In this document: positions 37,224 to 46,698 of the stretch, piece after piece | How the letters are laid out: each line of letters opens with the position of its first letter | Position numbering within the stretch: position 1 is the stretch's first letter | From: CAWVWD01 sp965662365 | GTDB lineage: Bacteria > Bacteroidota > Bacteroidia > Chitinophagales > Saprospiraceae | Assembly (NCBI GenBank): GCA_965662365.1 | Contig: CBFIHR010000020.1 | Coordinates: 1-60,166 of the forward strand | Reading direction: 5' to 3' | DNA: 60,166 nt | Notes under the pieces: generated by a model | Told to the model about the DNA's origin: nothing | What the model saw: only the letters and a program-made list of their open reading frames with translations | Database searches by the model: none | Made by a program: the position numbers and the translations under genes

Positions 37224-37533
37224 TGTTATAGCGTACTTCTAAGTTGTAGCTCTGCAAATAAGTTATCAATAAAATGACATGATATTTTTGTAAAAAGATT
37301 ACAAATATTGAAAACTTATTTACTCCACCAAAACTTGAAATTTATTAATTAATAGCGTTCAAACATTCTTATTCTAAATAAGTTTGTCGCCACAAAATTA
37401 GGATTTTATAAATGATAAACCTTAATTTTAAGATGACATAAAATTCTCTAATCATAAAGTAATATCCAGTTTGTTTATCTACATTTCGTTTATAATCAGC
37501 ACAAACTGCTTATGGCTTACTGCAAAACTGAAA
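37224..37533. other. Divergent intergenic region, lipB/yraN
   Basis: 310 AT-rich bases that should hold both promoters. No full TTTG-N19-TAnnTTTG pair was found on either strand. Confidence 0.4.
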
Positions 37534-37902
37534 ATGGCGGAGCATAATGACTTAGGAACTCAGGGCGAAAATTTGGCGAAAGCCTACTTAGAAGAAAAAA
37601 ACTATAAAATATTGGAAACTAACTGGCGAAGCGGTCGGGCGGAAATTGACATCATCGCCATGGACGGGGACTGTTTGGTTATTGTCGAAGTGAAAACTCG
37701 AAGTAAGGAAATGGTGCGAAAACCACAAGAGGCTGTCGGGCGAAAAAAGCAGAAGTTGCTGGTACGTGCTGCAGGAATTTATGCAGAAATCATCAATCAT
37801 GATTGGGAAGTTCGCTTTGATGTGATTGCTATCACAAAGTATAAGCACCCGCCAAAAATTGAACATATTGTTGATGCGTTTTATCCAAATTGGACGTGGT
37901 AA
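37534..37902 (+). CDS. yraN: YraN family (UPF0102) nuclease-fold protein
   Basis: A 122-residue protein with a restriction-endonuclease-like fold. LGTQGENLAKAYLEEKNYKIL opens it, less the last residues; the acidic core is AEIDIIA (D) and VIVEVKTRS (ExK). The C-terminus PKIEHIVDAFY is typical. The biochemical role of the family is unclear. ATG 37534 is chosen over the TTG at 37471, which adds a non-conserved hydrophobic tail. Confidence 0.9.
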   Translation: MAEHNDLGTQGENLAKAYLEEKNYKILETNWRSGRAEIDIIAMDGDCLVIVEVKTRSKEMVRKPQEAVGRKKQKLLVRAAGIYAEIINHDWEVRFDVIAITKYKHPPKIEHIVDAFYPNWTW

Positions 37903-38103
37903 CTATTTTTTAATAGACAATTTTTAATTATTTTTTTTATTTAAAATATTGATTATCAGTGTTTTAGGGTGTTTTGTGTAATCTTGATTTTAGGTTTAAC
38001 TTAGTTTTTTCGAGCAATTTCAAAATGATATTTTTCTGTGTTTTTTAGATGAAATATTGCTTCTGATGACGATGGCTTTTTTGTAGAGTGACTTTTGTCA
38101 TTA

Positions 38104-38132
38104 TTTGTAAGGTGTGGATGTTCTTATATTTG
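38104..38132 (+). promoter_or_regulatory. Promoter upstream of the two-cysteine leader
   Basis: TAtaTTTG at 38125-38132 with a TTTG at 38104-38107, spacing 17 (slightly short). The start would be near 38138, giving a leader of about 180 bases. Confidence 0.55.
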
Positions 38133-38144
38133 TACCATCGAAGG

Positions 38145-38172
38145 AAGTGATGCAGTCTTTATTTCATCACTT
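38145..38172 (+). promoter_or_regulatory. 5'-leader hairpin
   Basis: AAGTGATG and CATCACTT pair perfectly over 8 bp with a 12-base loop, starting within about ten bases of the predicted transcript start. Confidence 0.6.
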
Positions 38173-38202
38173 TTATTTTGCTAAATATAAAAAACTAATA
38201 AA

Positions 38203-38229
38203 ATGAAATGCACCGGTCGTTGTCCATAA
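38203..38229 (+). CDS. Candidate leader peptide MKCTGRCP
   Basis: An eight-codon ORF with a stop, two Cys codons (TGC, TGT) and an A-rich start region (AAAAACTAATAAA) of the kind used for initiation in Bacteroidota. It lies between the promoter and the CstB-like gene, and its stop is directly followed by a small hairpin (ATTTCA/TGAAAT, 38230-38249). Short Cys-rich upstream ORFs sense cysteine supply in some actinobacteria; use of the same principle here is inference. Confidence 0.5.
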   Translation: MKCTGRCP

Positions 38230-38318
38230 ATTTCACTTTTTTTTGAAATAACATATTAATAAATGTTCATACGTTAATTTAAAATTAAATAAAAAAACTA
38301 AATAAAAATATCATCATA

Positions 38319-39731
38319 ATGAAAGTAGAACAAATTTATACAGGTTGTTTGGCAGAAGCCGCTTATTATATTGAGAGTGAAGGAGAAGCTGTAATTATTG
38401 ACCCTTTACGTGAAGTTGAACCTTATTTAGAACGTGCGAAAGCGGATAATGCTACGATTAAGTACGTTTTGGAAACGCATTTTCATGCTGATTTTGTTTC
38501 TGGTCACTTGGATTTAGCGAAGAAAACTGGGGCGACAATCGTCTATGGTCCAATGGCGGATGCGAATTATGACATACATGTTGCAGCGGATAATGAAGTA
38601 CTGAAAGTTGGAAAAGTAGAAATCGTGGTGTTGCACACACCTGGTCATACAATGGAATCTTCTACATATTTATTGAGAGATGAAAATGGAAAAGATTATG
38701 CAATTTTTTCTGGAGATACTCTATTTTTAGGAGATGTTGGTCGTCCTGATTTAGCGATTAAGCAAGGGGAAATCACTCGTGAGGATTTAGCGGGTTTCTT
38801 GTTTGATAGTTTGAGAAATAAGATTATGACTTTGGCAGATGACGTGATTGTTTATCCTGGTCATGGTGCGGGTTCTGCTTGTGGTAAGAAGATGTGTAGC
38901 TCGACAGTTGGTACGATTGGTGATCAAAAAGAGACAAATTACGCACTTCGTGCAGACATGACGAGAGAGGAATTTGTTAAGGAAGTAACGACTGGTTTAG
39001 TTGAGCCGCCACAGTATTTTCCTAAAAATGCCGGTATGAATAAATACGGTTATGAAAGTATTGATGTCGTTCGTGAGCGAGGTTTACAGGCATTAAGTGT
39101 CAGAGCATTCAAAGCAGCTTGGGCAGAAGAGGAAGCATTGGTATTAGATACTCGTAGCCGTGTTGATTTTGCAGCAGGTTATGTACCTGGGGCTGTCTTT
39201 ATTGGTATTGACGGTAGTTTTGCGATGTGGGTCGGTGCATTGATTACGGACTTAAAAATGCCGATTTTGTTTATTGCTGATGAAGGAAAAGAACAGGAAG
39301 TTGTGGATAGATTGGCGAGAGTCGGTTATGATAATCCGATTGGCTTCTTAGAAGGTGGATTAGAGGCTTGGAAGGCAGCGGGCGAAGATGTTGAAACAAT
39401 CGAGGAGGTAACAGCAGAGGCTTTGGCAGAGCAGTTCAATGGTGATAATCTAAACTTATTAGATGTTCGTAAGGAAAGTGAATATTCAGCTCAGCATATC
39501 GTTGGTGCAGGGAGTTTCCCACTTGATTTTATTAACAGAAATATGAGTCAATTGAGCGGTGATGCAACCTATTATGTTCATTGTGAAGGCGGTTATCGTT
39601 CGTTGATTGCGGCTTCTATTCTAAAAAGTAGAGGTATTTTGAATGTGGTGAATATCATCGGTGGGTTCAAAGCCTTAACAACTACGAATTTGGCATTGAC
39701 CGAATATGAGGAACAAGTAACAGAGCTATAA
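38319..39731 (+). CDS. MBL-fold persulfide dioxygenase fused to two rhodanese domains (CstB-like)
   Basis: A 470-residue protein. Residues 1-240 are an ETHE1-type metallo-beta-lactamase fold with THFHADFVSGH (H54, H56, D58), HTPGHTMES and GDTLFLGDVGRPDL. A first rhodanese domain (about 255-355) has no active Cys; the second (about 365-465) has C422 in HCEGGYRS. This order matches S. aureus CstB, which oxidises persulfide and forms thiosulfate. It should detoxify reactive sulfur in the cytosol. The two-Cys leader peptide upstream fits control by cysteine or sulfide status. Confidence 0.9.
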   Translation: MKVEQIYTGCLAEAAYYIESEGEAVIIDPLREVEPYLERAKADNATIKYVLETHFHADFVSGHLDLAKKTGATIVYGPMADANYDIHVAADNEVLKVGKVEIVVLHTPGHTMESSTYLLRDENGKDYAIFSGDTLFLGDVGRPDLAIKQGEITREDLAGFLFDSLRNKIMTLADDVIVYPGHGAGSACGKKMCSSTVGTIGDQKETNYALRADMTREEFVKEVTTGLVEPPQYFPKNAGMNKYGYESIDVVRERGLQALSVRAFKAAWAEEEALVLDTRSRVDFAAGYVPGAVFIGIDGSFAMWVGALITDLKMPILFIADEGKEQEVVDRLARVGYDNPIGFLEGGLEAWKAAGEDVETIEEVTAEALAEQFNGDNLNLLDVRKESEYSAQHIVGAGSFPLDFINRNMSQLSGDATYYVHCEGGYRSLIAASILKSRGILNVVNIIGGFKALTTTNLALTEYEEQVTEL

Positions 39732-39762
39732 TTTTTTGCTTATAGATTTTTGGTTAAATTAT

Positions 39763-39797
39763 AACGGCTACTCATTTTTATTGAGTAGCCGTTTTTT
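39763..39797 (+). terminator. Intrinsic terminator of the CstB-like gene
   Basis: AACGGCTACTCA pairs perfectly with TGAGTAGCCGTT, followed by TTTT. Confidence 0.9.
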
Positions 39798-39903
39798 GTG
39801 CTTTAAAATTTTGATTACGTTCTTACCTCAAGCTAAGGCTTGGAAGTTATTTGGAGAAGAAAGCTGTTTTTAAACAAAAAAAGGAGTACAGAACAAGTGC
39901 AAA

Positions 39904-39938
39904 AATGACGTGACTGCCTTTTTGGCGGCTACGTCATT
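39904..39938 (-). terminator. Probable terminator of the SDR gene
   Basis: AATGACGT/ACGTCATT with an inner GCC/GGC stem, followed on the minus strand by a T5 tract, 34 bases past the SDR stop. The CGTCATTCCTGCGGGA next to it resembles a common intergenic palindrome type. Confidence 0.7.
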
Positions 39939-39971
39939 CCTGCGGGACGATATTATTAATCGATAATTGAA

Positions 39972-40775
39972 TTACATCATTTTACGGAATATATTGACTA
40001 AACTCATCCGATTGTTTCCTAAATGACCGGCACCATCGACATAAAGCGTCGTTCCTGAAACGTAAGAGGATAAATCAGACGAGAAGAACGTCACCGCATT
40101 CGATACTTCTTCGACCGTCCCATAACGTTTCATTGGATTTTCTTCCCGACCTTTATTTAATTCTTCTTGAATCATTGGCGGGTAAGTTTTTAGTCCCGAA
40201 CTTTCGATAATACCAGGAGCGACACAGTTGATACGAACGTTGTTGATTGCCCATTCTTGTGCTAAGGTTTTTGTTAAGTTTTCGACACCGGCACGAGCTG
40301 CCGCCGAATGTGCCATACCAGGAAAACCTCGAAAAACATCGACAATGATGTTGACAATTACGCCCGATTGTTGCTTAGAGAAAAAGACATTATACATCTG
40401 TTGCGTCACATAAAAAGTACCGTTCAAATTATTATTAATCACGGCATTCCAACCTTTTTCGTTAATATATTCCGTCAAAGCAGGAAATTGTCCGCCGGCA
40501 TTATTGATTAAAATATCCAGTTGACCACAAGTTTTTTTTATTGTTGCTGCCAGACTTTTGATATCGTCCATTTTACGAATATCACAGGGTTGATAATGAC
40601 ATTCTCCGAATGCGGATAATTCTTCAGCGGCTTTCGCTAATTTATCCGCTTTTCGAGAACAAATGAATACTTTTGCTCCTAATTGCAAAAACTGCTTTGC
40701 AATAGCATAGCCGATACCACTTCTCCCACCGGTAACCAGGGCTACTTTATTTTTTAGTAAATCCTTTGCGTACAT
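39972..40775 (-). CDS. SDR of the 2,4-dienoyl/trans-2-enoyl-CoA reductase type
   Basis: A 267-residue SDR. Cofactor loop TGGRSGIG (about 15-22); NNAGGQF (about 91-97) is the NNAG motif. Where classical SDRs have YxxxK, this protein reads HSAAARAGVENLTKTLA, with Tyr and Lys replaced, as in the DECR/PECR enzymes that reduce enoyl-CoA with NADPH. This supports a role in unsaturated fatty acid metabolism. The C-terminus YVSGTTLYVDGAGHLGNN is usual for the family. Confidence 0.85.
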   Translation of the reverse strand: MYAKDLLKNKVALVTGGRSGIGYAIAKQFLQLGAKVFICSRKADKLAKAAEELSAFGECHYQPCDIRKMDDIKSLAATIKKTCGQLDILINNAGGQFPALTEYINEKGWNAVINNNLNGTFYVTQQMYNVFFSKQQSGVIVNIIVDVFRGFPGMAHSAAARAGVENLTKTLAQEWAINNVRINCVAPGIIESSGLKTYPPMIQEELNKGREENPMKRYGTVEEVSNAVTFFSSDLSSYVSGTTLYVDGAGHLGNNRMSLVNIFRKMM

Positions 40776-41085
40776 TTATCGTATTGAATTTTATGAATGA
40801 TTGTTGATAGGTCAGCATGAAAGTTGACTTTATGCCGCTTTGCCAACTTATTTTATCGTCACTAAAGGTAGTAAAATTTGCAGAAAAGCGATTTATTAGA
40901 AAATAAAAATTGAGCATTGCGGCAAGCTTTCGGTAAAAGCATTGTATTCAAATGTTTTCCAATTATGTGGATACAGATGTTATTTATTAATTCGTTTCTA
41001 TAGCTATAGCATTGATTTTCAGATGAATAGAAGGTGCTGGAATAAATTCAGCATGACGAAAAGTTCAAGAAAACAGAAATTGAAG
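40776..41085. other. Intergenic region between SDR gene and mutS
   Basis: A plus-strand ORF at 40942-41130 has no family and is likely chance. At 41031-41058 TGCTG..CAGCA flanked by GTCATGCTGAATTT (minus strand) resembles a short palindromic element common in Bacteroidota genomes; it may end the mutS transcript. Confidence 0.4.
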
Positions 41086-43737
41086 TTAATCACTTTCCTT
41101 TACAATCTTGCTCAACTCACTCAACTTTAACATACACTCAATCGGTGTCATACGATTCACATCAAGATCCAATAATTCTGCTTTAATTTTCCCGGCCGTT
41201 TCATCGACTGCATCGAAAATCGAGAGTTGAAACGCAGGTTGTTGTTCGATACGTTTTACTTTTTTGCCAATATTATCACCATCATCGTCGATAGATTTAG
41301 TTTCTAATTGTGCTAAAATATTAGTTGCTCGTTCGACGATACTGCGTGGCATTCCTGCCATTTTTGCCACATGAATACCGAAACTGTGATGACTTCCTCC
41401 AGCTTGTAGTTTGCGTAAGAAAATCACTTTTTGACCGATTTCTTTAGTTGCAACATTGAAGTTTTTGATGCGAGGGAATTTTTCCTCTAACTCATTTAGT
41501 TCGTGATAATGCGTCGCAAATAGCGTTTTTGGTCTTGCCATGCCGTTGTCGTGCAAAAATTCGGCGATGGACCAAGCAATAGAAATACCATCATACGTAC
41601 TTGTGCCTCGACCGATTTCGTCCAACAAAATTAAGCTGCGTTCCGATACATTATTCATAATACTTGCCGTTTCGTTCATCTCGACCATAAAAGTCGATTC
41701 GCCAGACGAAATATTATCCGAAGCTCCAACTCTCGTGAAAACTTTATCAACCAAACCTAATTTTGCCGATTGTGCGGGTACGTAACAACCCATTTGAGCC
41801 ATCAAACTTATCAAAGCCGTTTGACGCAAAATCGCAGATTTACCAGACATATTTGGACCAGTAATGATGAGAATTTGCTGCGTTTCGTTATCTAAAAACG
41901 TGTCATTCGGTACATATTCTTGACCGATTTCGAGCTGTTGCTCAATAACAGGATGACGACCTTGCTTGATTTCCAAACTTAAATCATCGGTAATTTCAGG
42001 TTTAGAATAATTGTTGCGTTGTGCAACTTTGGCAAACGACAACAAGCAATCAACTTGAGCAATCAACGCACCGTTTAATTGAATCGGTGCGATATAATCG
42101 TTCAATGTTTCGACCAAGGCTTCAAAGAGTTTTTCTTCTAAAATTTGAATTTTCTCTTCAGCACTTAATATTTTGGCTTCCAAGGTCTTAAGCTCGTTGG
42201 TGATGTAGCGTTCGGCATTGGTTAAGGTTTGTTTTCGTATCCAATTTTCGGGAACTAAACCTTTATTTTTATACTTATTCGTCACTTCCAAATAGTATCC
42301 AAACACATTATTAAAACCGATTTTTAAATTATCAATTCCGGTGCGTTCGGCTTCTGCTCGTTGGATTTTAACCAAATGTTCTTTACTATTAAAAATCAAA
42401 TCTCGGAGTTCGTCCAATTCAGGCGAAACACCTTCTGCCATCACTTTTCCTTTCGCCAAATTCACTGGCGGTTCTTCGATCAACTCTTTGTCAATTTTAT
42501 CTCTAATTTTTTCACAAAGATTAATTCTGTCCGCCAATTGTTGTAAATGTGGATTTTGGCTTTCGCCCAATAATTGTTTAATCGGTTCGAGTGCGATTAA
42601 AGCCTTTTTGAGTTGTACAACTTCCCGAGGATTAATTTTGCCCAAAGGCACTTTTGAAATCAAGCGTTCAATATCGCCGATTTGCTGAACATAATGCTCA
42701 ATATCTTGACTTAATGCAATGTGATTCAAAAAGTAATCGACCATATCCAAACGTCCTTGAATTGGCTGACGATTTTTCAATGGCAAAACCACCCATTTTT
42801 TGAGTAATCTCGCACCCATCGGCGACACGGTTTTATCCAAAATTTTGATTAAAGGCGTTCCTGTTTCGTGTGCAGAATAAATCAATTCTAAGTTGCGAAT
42901 CGTAAATCTATCCAACCAAACATATCTATCGGGTTCGATTCTGGAGATAGAGGCGATGTGCTTTAAGTTCGTATTTTCGGTTGTAGCGACATAATGTAAA
43001 ATCGAACCAGCAGCAACTTGTGCTAATTCCAATTCTTCAATTCCAAAACCTTTAAGTGTCTGAACCTCAAACTGTTCCAATAATTTTTCACGAGTGTAAT
43101 CACTCATAAAAACCCATTCTTCTATTGGAAAAGTATAGAATTTTGTTCCGAATTTGGCTTCAAAATCCTTGGTTTTGCTTTTAGAAAAAATGATTTCTGA
43201 CGGAGAAAAACTCTGCAACAACTTATCAATATATTGTTCATCGCCTTCGCTGACCAAAAACTCACCAGTCGAAATATCCAAAAACGCAATTCCCATTTGT
43301 CCACGTTTGCCATAATGCAACGCCGCCAAAAAGTTATTGGAACGAACATCTAACAAATTGTCATTTATCGCAATCCCAGGCGTAATCACCTCAACAACGC
43401 CACGTTTGACAATTTTCTTCTCTTTACTCGGCTTTTCCAACTGCTCACAAACTGCGACACGATAACCAGCACGAACGATTTTATGCGTATAAATATCCGC
43501 CGAATGATGCGGAAAACCAGCTAAAGGCACATCATCGCCACCATTGTTTCGTTTCGTCAAAACAATGTTCAAAATTTGTGAAGCTTTCACGGCATCGTCC
43601 CCAAAAGTTTCATAAAAATCCCCTACTCGAAACAACAAAATCGCATCGGGATATTTTGATTTTATCTGCGCATATTGCTTCATCAAAGGTGTTACCTTTT
43701 TGCTTTTCGATTTGGTCTTTGTCGTTCGTTTTGCCAA
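41086..43737 (-). CDS. mutS: DNA mismatch repair protein MutS
   Basis: An 883-residue full-length MutS. The mismatch-probing motif is in FRVGDFYETFGDD (about 36-48). Walker A is ITGPNMSGKSA (about 620-630), Walker B LLDEIGRGTSTYDG (about 697-710), then ATHYHEL (about 741-747). The C-terminal segment to the end carries the dimer/tetramer region. It recognises mismatches and recruits MutL. The start is a TTG (43735-43737, protein opening AKRTTK); the first in-frame ATG is 18 codons on and would cut the N-terminal tail only. Confidence 0.96.
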   Translation of the reverse strand: MAKRTTKTKSKSKKVTPLMKQYAQIKSKYPDAILLFRVGDFYETFGDDAVKASQILNIVLTKRNNGGDDVPLAGFPHHSADIYTHKIVRAGYRVAVCEQLEKPSKEKKIVKRGVVEVITPGIAINDNLLDVRSNNFLAALHYGKRGQMGIAFLDISTGEFLVSEGDEQYIDKLLQSFSPSEIIFSKSKTKDFEAKFGTKFYTFPIEEWVFMSDYTREKLLEQFEVQTLKGFGIEELELAQVAAGSILHYVATTENTNLKHIASISRIEPDRYVWLDRFTIRNLELIYSAHETGTPLIKILDKTVSPMGARLLKKWVVLPLKNRQPIQGRLDMVDYFLNHIALSQDIEHYVQQIGDIERLISKVPLGKINPREVVQLKKALIALEPIKQLLGESQNPHLQQLADRINLCEKIRDKIDKELIEEPPVNLAKGKVMAEGVSPELDELRDLIFNSKEHLVKIQRAEAERTGIDNLKIGFNNVFGYYLEVTNKYKNKGLVPENWIRKQTLTNAERYITNELKTLEAKILSAEEKIQILEEKLFEALVETLNDYIAPIQLNGALIAQVDCLLSFAKVAQRNNYSKPEITDDLSLEIKQGRHPVIEQQLEIGQEYVPNDTFLDNETQQILIITGPNMSGKSAILRQTALISLMAQMGCYVPAQSAKLGLVDKVFTRVGASDNISSGESTFMVEMNETASIMNNVSERSLILLDEIGRGTSTYDGISIAWSIAEFLHDNGMARPKTLFATHYHELNELEEKFPRIKNFNVATKEIGQKVIFLRKLQAGGSHHSFGIHVAKMAGMPRSIVERATNILAQLETKSIDDDGDNIGKKVKRIEQQPAFQLSIFDAVDETAGKIKAELLDLDVNRMTPIECMLKLSELSKIVKESD

Positions 43738-44131
43738 TTTTATGTTAGTTTTTTTTGAATAATGACAGTTGGCGAAGATAGGGATTTATTGAGAATCCTA
43801 ATGAAAAAATCGGGACAAGTTTAGAAATGTGGAATTGGGAATTTATTTATGCTGATCGCAAGAAGCCTTATCGGTTCTCTGAATCTATTTTTACGGCGAA
43901 AGGTTTGGAAAATAGACTCCAATAGTATTAATTTTATTTAAAGTATTTGCCGAATACTAATCATCATACAAATCTTTTTTATTTTTCTGACTAAAGGAGT
44001 AAAGTATTGATAAACAGCAAATTATGATCAGTAAATGTTTTATAAAATCAAGTTGATAACTCTTTCCAAAAATACCAAAAATCATAAAACTAAAACCCAA
44101 AACAACTGTTTAAACCCAAAATTAAAAAGCC
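43738..44131. other. Divergent intergenic region, mutS/DUF2237
   Basis: 394 bases. A 32-codon ORF at 43827-43925 (opening MWNWEFIYADRKKPYRF) reads like protein but matches nothing I know and could be a gene remnant. A small palindrome, AGTATT/AATACT, is near 43941-43957. The last 60 bases before 44132 are A/C-rich with repeated CNAAAAN words, perhaps a decayed tandem array. Confidence 0.4.
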
Positions 44132-44578
44132 ATGAAACCAATTTTTTATTTGACAATTATCACAATCGTATTACTGACTATGAGTTATTCCAATAAAGAT
44201 AACAACACCGAAACAGTAGAAATTAAAAACGTCTTAGGCGACACCTTACAAACTTGTTGTACCAATCCAATGACTGGATTTTACAGAAATGGAAAGTGTG
44301 AAACTGGTGCAGAAGATTACGGAACGCACGTTGTTTGTGCCGAAATGACGGATGCGTTTTTGGAGTTTACCTTAGCGTTAGGCAATGACTTGATTACGCC
44401 TCGACCCGAATATCGTTTTCCAGGATTAAAAGCTGGTGATAAATGGTGCTTGTGTGCGTTGCGTTGGAAGGAAGCCGAAAAATATGGTTTTGCTCCGCCA
44501 GTAGTTTTGGAAAGTACGCATAAAAAAGCGTTGGAGTTTGTCGGTCTGGAAACTTTGAAAAAATACGAAAAGAAGTAA
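44132..44578 (+). CDS. DUF2237 family protein with N-terminal hydrophobic segment
   Basis: A 148-residue protein. Residues about 30-145 match DUF2237: NVLGDTLQTCCTNPMTGFYRN, less one end, then GTHVVCAEMTDAFLEF and GDKWCLCALRW. Several Cys are conserved. The N-terminal stretch (FYLTIITIVLLTMSYS) would export or anchor it, while many members of the family are cytosolic. Function unknown. Confidence 0.85.
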   Translation: MKPIFYLTIITIVLLTMSYSNKDNNTETVEIKNVLGDTLQTCCTNPMTGFYRNGKCETGAEDYGTHVVCAEMTDAFLEFTLALGNDLITPRPEYRFPGLKAGDKWCLCALRWKEAEKYGFAPPVVLESTHKKALEFVGLETLKKYEKK

Positions 44579-44631
44579 GGATAAGGTCTGATGATGTAAA
44601 CAAGGTATTGATTACTCGTCTTGATAAAAAA

Positions 44632-44682
44632 CAGAGCTAACCCACTTTTATGATTCTTTTATAAAAAAGTATGTTAGCTCTG
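44632..44682 (-). terminator. tyrS: Terminator downstream of tyrS
   Basis: CAGAGCTAAC pairs perfectly with GTTAGCTCTG and ACTTTT with AAAAGT inside; on the minus strand TTTTTTATC follows. Confidence 0.75.
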
Positions 44683-44764
44683 ACACCGTCTTGAGCACTT
44701 AGCAAAAGTACTTATTTTTACAGCATAGCTGTATTTATGTATTGATAATCAGCGTTTTACAGAT

Positions 44765-46054
44765 TTATTCTGCAATCAACATATACTTATGTTTCTTACC
44801 GTTTTCAATCATAATATATTTGCCATATAACAATTCATCTGTTTTAATTAGGTCTTGATGTGATTGTATTTTTTGCTTATTAACACCTAAAGCACTTCCT
44901 TTAATGGCACGTCTTGCTTCTCCATTTGAACTGAAAATGCCACCATTTACTGTCAAATCAACGATATTAATACCATTTTCTAAATCACTTTTAGCTACTG
45001 TAAAACTTGAAATTTCTTCTGCGGCTAATTTCAAAAACTTTTCAGAAACATCATTTAGCAAATAATTTCTTTTCAATTTTTTACTAAATAATAAATCGGA
45101 TACTTCCTTAATTAAATCAAAATCAGCTTCAGGGTGTACCCATTTTGTTAACTCTTCGGCCAATGATTTTTGTAAAATACGTAAGTGTTCTTGGCCTTCA
45201 TGTTCTTTCTCCAAGACCTCAATTTCCTCACAGGATTTCAAAGAAAAAATACGATTTGCATTCACAATATCTTCATCTTTCATATTCAACCAAAACTGAT
45301 AGAATTTGTAAGGCGAGGTCATATCCGCAGAAAGCCAAACATTACCTTCTTCTGATTTTCCGAATTTTTTGCCATCTGCTTTTGTCAACAAAGGGCAAGT
45401 TAAGGCAAAAGCATTCGCTTCGTGTCCTAAATTTTTACGAATCATTTCCGTTCCGCTGACAATGTTTCCCCATTGATCAGAGCCGCCCATTTGAAGAGAA
45501 ACGCCATAGTTTTCGTACATATGCTGAAAATCAAAACCTTGCAGTAATTGATATGAGAATTCAGTAAATGATAAACCAGTTTCGATACGTTTTTTGACGG
45601 ATTCTTTCGCCATCATATAATTGACGGTTAACGTTTTTCCGACATTTCGTAAGAAATCTAAAACGTTCATATCTTTGTAGAAGTCATAATTATTCAAGAT
45701 GATTGCACCATTCGGGGCATCTTCTGAAAAATCCAAAAAACGAGCAAATTGCTCTTTTTGAGTTGATAAGTTTCTGTCTAACTCCTCAAAAGATTTTAGC
45801 TGTCTTTCCTTATCTTTTCCTGAAGGATCACCGATACGACCAGTCGCTCCACCCATTAACACAATAGGCTTATGTCCATGCAATTGTAAATGTTTTAATA
45901 ACATGATCGTCACCATATTACCAATGGTCAAAGAAGGTGCAGTCGGGTCATAACCGATATAGCCCGTGATAGTTCCTTTTTCCAATGCTTCCTCTAAACC
46001 TGGTGTACTTTGGTGGAACAATCCACGCCATTTCAATTCTTCTACAAAGTTCAT
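44765..46054 (-). CDS. tyrS: Tyrosyl-tRNA synthetase
   Basis: A 429-residue class Ic enzyme. The HIGH-type motif appears as YDPTAPSLTIGN (about 35-46), KMSKS-type as KKFGKSEEGN (about 230-239); QMGGSDQWGNI (about 191-201) is the tyrosine/tRNA region. A C-terminal S4-like RNA-binding domain covers about 355-429 (ARRAIKGSALGVNKQKI). A -7 box is at 46128-46135. The start is followed by FVEELKWRGL, as in Bacteroidota homologues. Confidence 0.96.
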   Translation of the reverse strand: MNFVEELKWRGLFHQSTPGLEEALEKGTITGYIGYDPTAPSLTIGNMVTIMLLKHLQLHGHKPIVLMGGATGRIGDPSGKDKERQLKSFEELDRNLSTQKEQFARFLDFSEDAPNGAIILNNYDFYKDMNVLDFLRNVGKTLTVNYMMAKESVKKRIETGLSFTEFSYQLLQGFDFQHMYENYGVSLQMGGSDQWGNIVSGTEMIRKNLGHEANAFALTCPLLTKADGKKFGKSEEGNVWLSADMTSPYKFYQFWLNMKDEDIVNANRIFSLKSCEEIEVLEKEHEGQEHLRILQKSLAEELTKWVHPEADFDLIKEVSDLLFSKKLKRNYLLNDVSEKFLKLAAEEISSFTVAKSDLENGINIVDLTVNGGIFSSNGEARRAIKGSALGVNKQKIQSHQDLIKTDELLYGKYIMIENGKKHKYMLIAE

Positions 46055-46698
46055 TTTATTAATTATTAAGTTGACGTTTACTAACTTTTGAACGCTTACT
46101 AAACGTGAATTTCGAAAAAATTAGCCGCAAAATTACAAATTATATAAAGTATATAAGCCTGTATAACTAAATATTCTATTAAATAATTCGATTTTGATAT
46201 AAAAGATAGATTACTAAATGTTAACACATGTATGTTTATTCTAATGTTTGATAAGTCTTACTATTTAATATTTTGTGCCTTATTGATAATATATGAATTC
46301 CACGAAATTCGTTTCATAATTTGCATCTCTGCATTTTCAATTTTATGAGACAAATGCCTTTTTCCAAATTGAGATTTGATTTAACCAATTTCTGATACTG
46401 TGAAATAATTACTCGATTGTCAACGAATTATCTTCATGTTATTATAAAATCAACTCAATTGTATTTAGTAATTCATTGATTATCAATTGATTATATTTGG
46501 ATTTTAAAGAAAAATGAATTTTTTTATTTTTTTGGAACTAAATCAAACGGCATTGAAGTTGTTTATGCCATACGTCACAAATTTGTGGCGGCTCTAAGAT
46601 TCATAATTTTCATTAAGATACCGATTATTCGGTGCTAAATTTATTTACTAAAATGTTATTCAAACAATATATCATCCGAACAAGCTTTCAGCGTCAGA

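Larger units (their letters stand above)
37903..38318. other. Long leader region of the sulfur-oxidising gene
   Basis: 416 bases holding a -7 promoter box (38125-38132), a perfect 8-bp hairpin (38145-38172), an eight-codon two-cysteine ORF (38203-38229) and a small hairpin directly after its stop (38230-38249). Nothing coding is seen in 37903-38120. Confidence 0.6.

Noticed and set aside
39972..40775. SDR as an inactive enzyme because YxxxK is missing
   Set aside because: The HSxAARAG replacement is the normal state of 2,4-dienoyl/trans-2-enoyl-CoA reductases.
40942..41130. 62-codon plus-strand ORF
   Set aside because: Composition is not protein-like and it overlaps the 3' end of mutS on the other strand.
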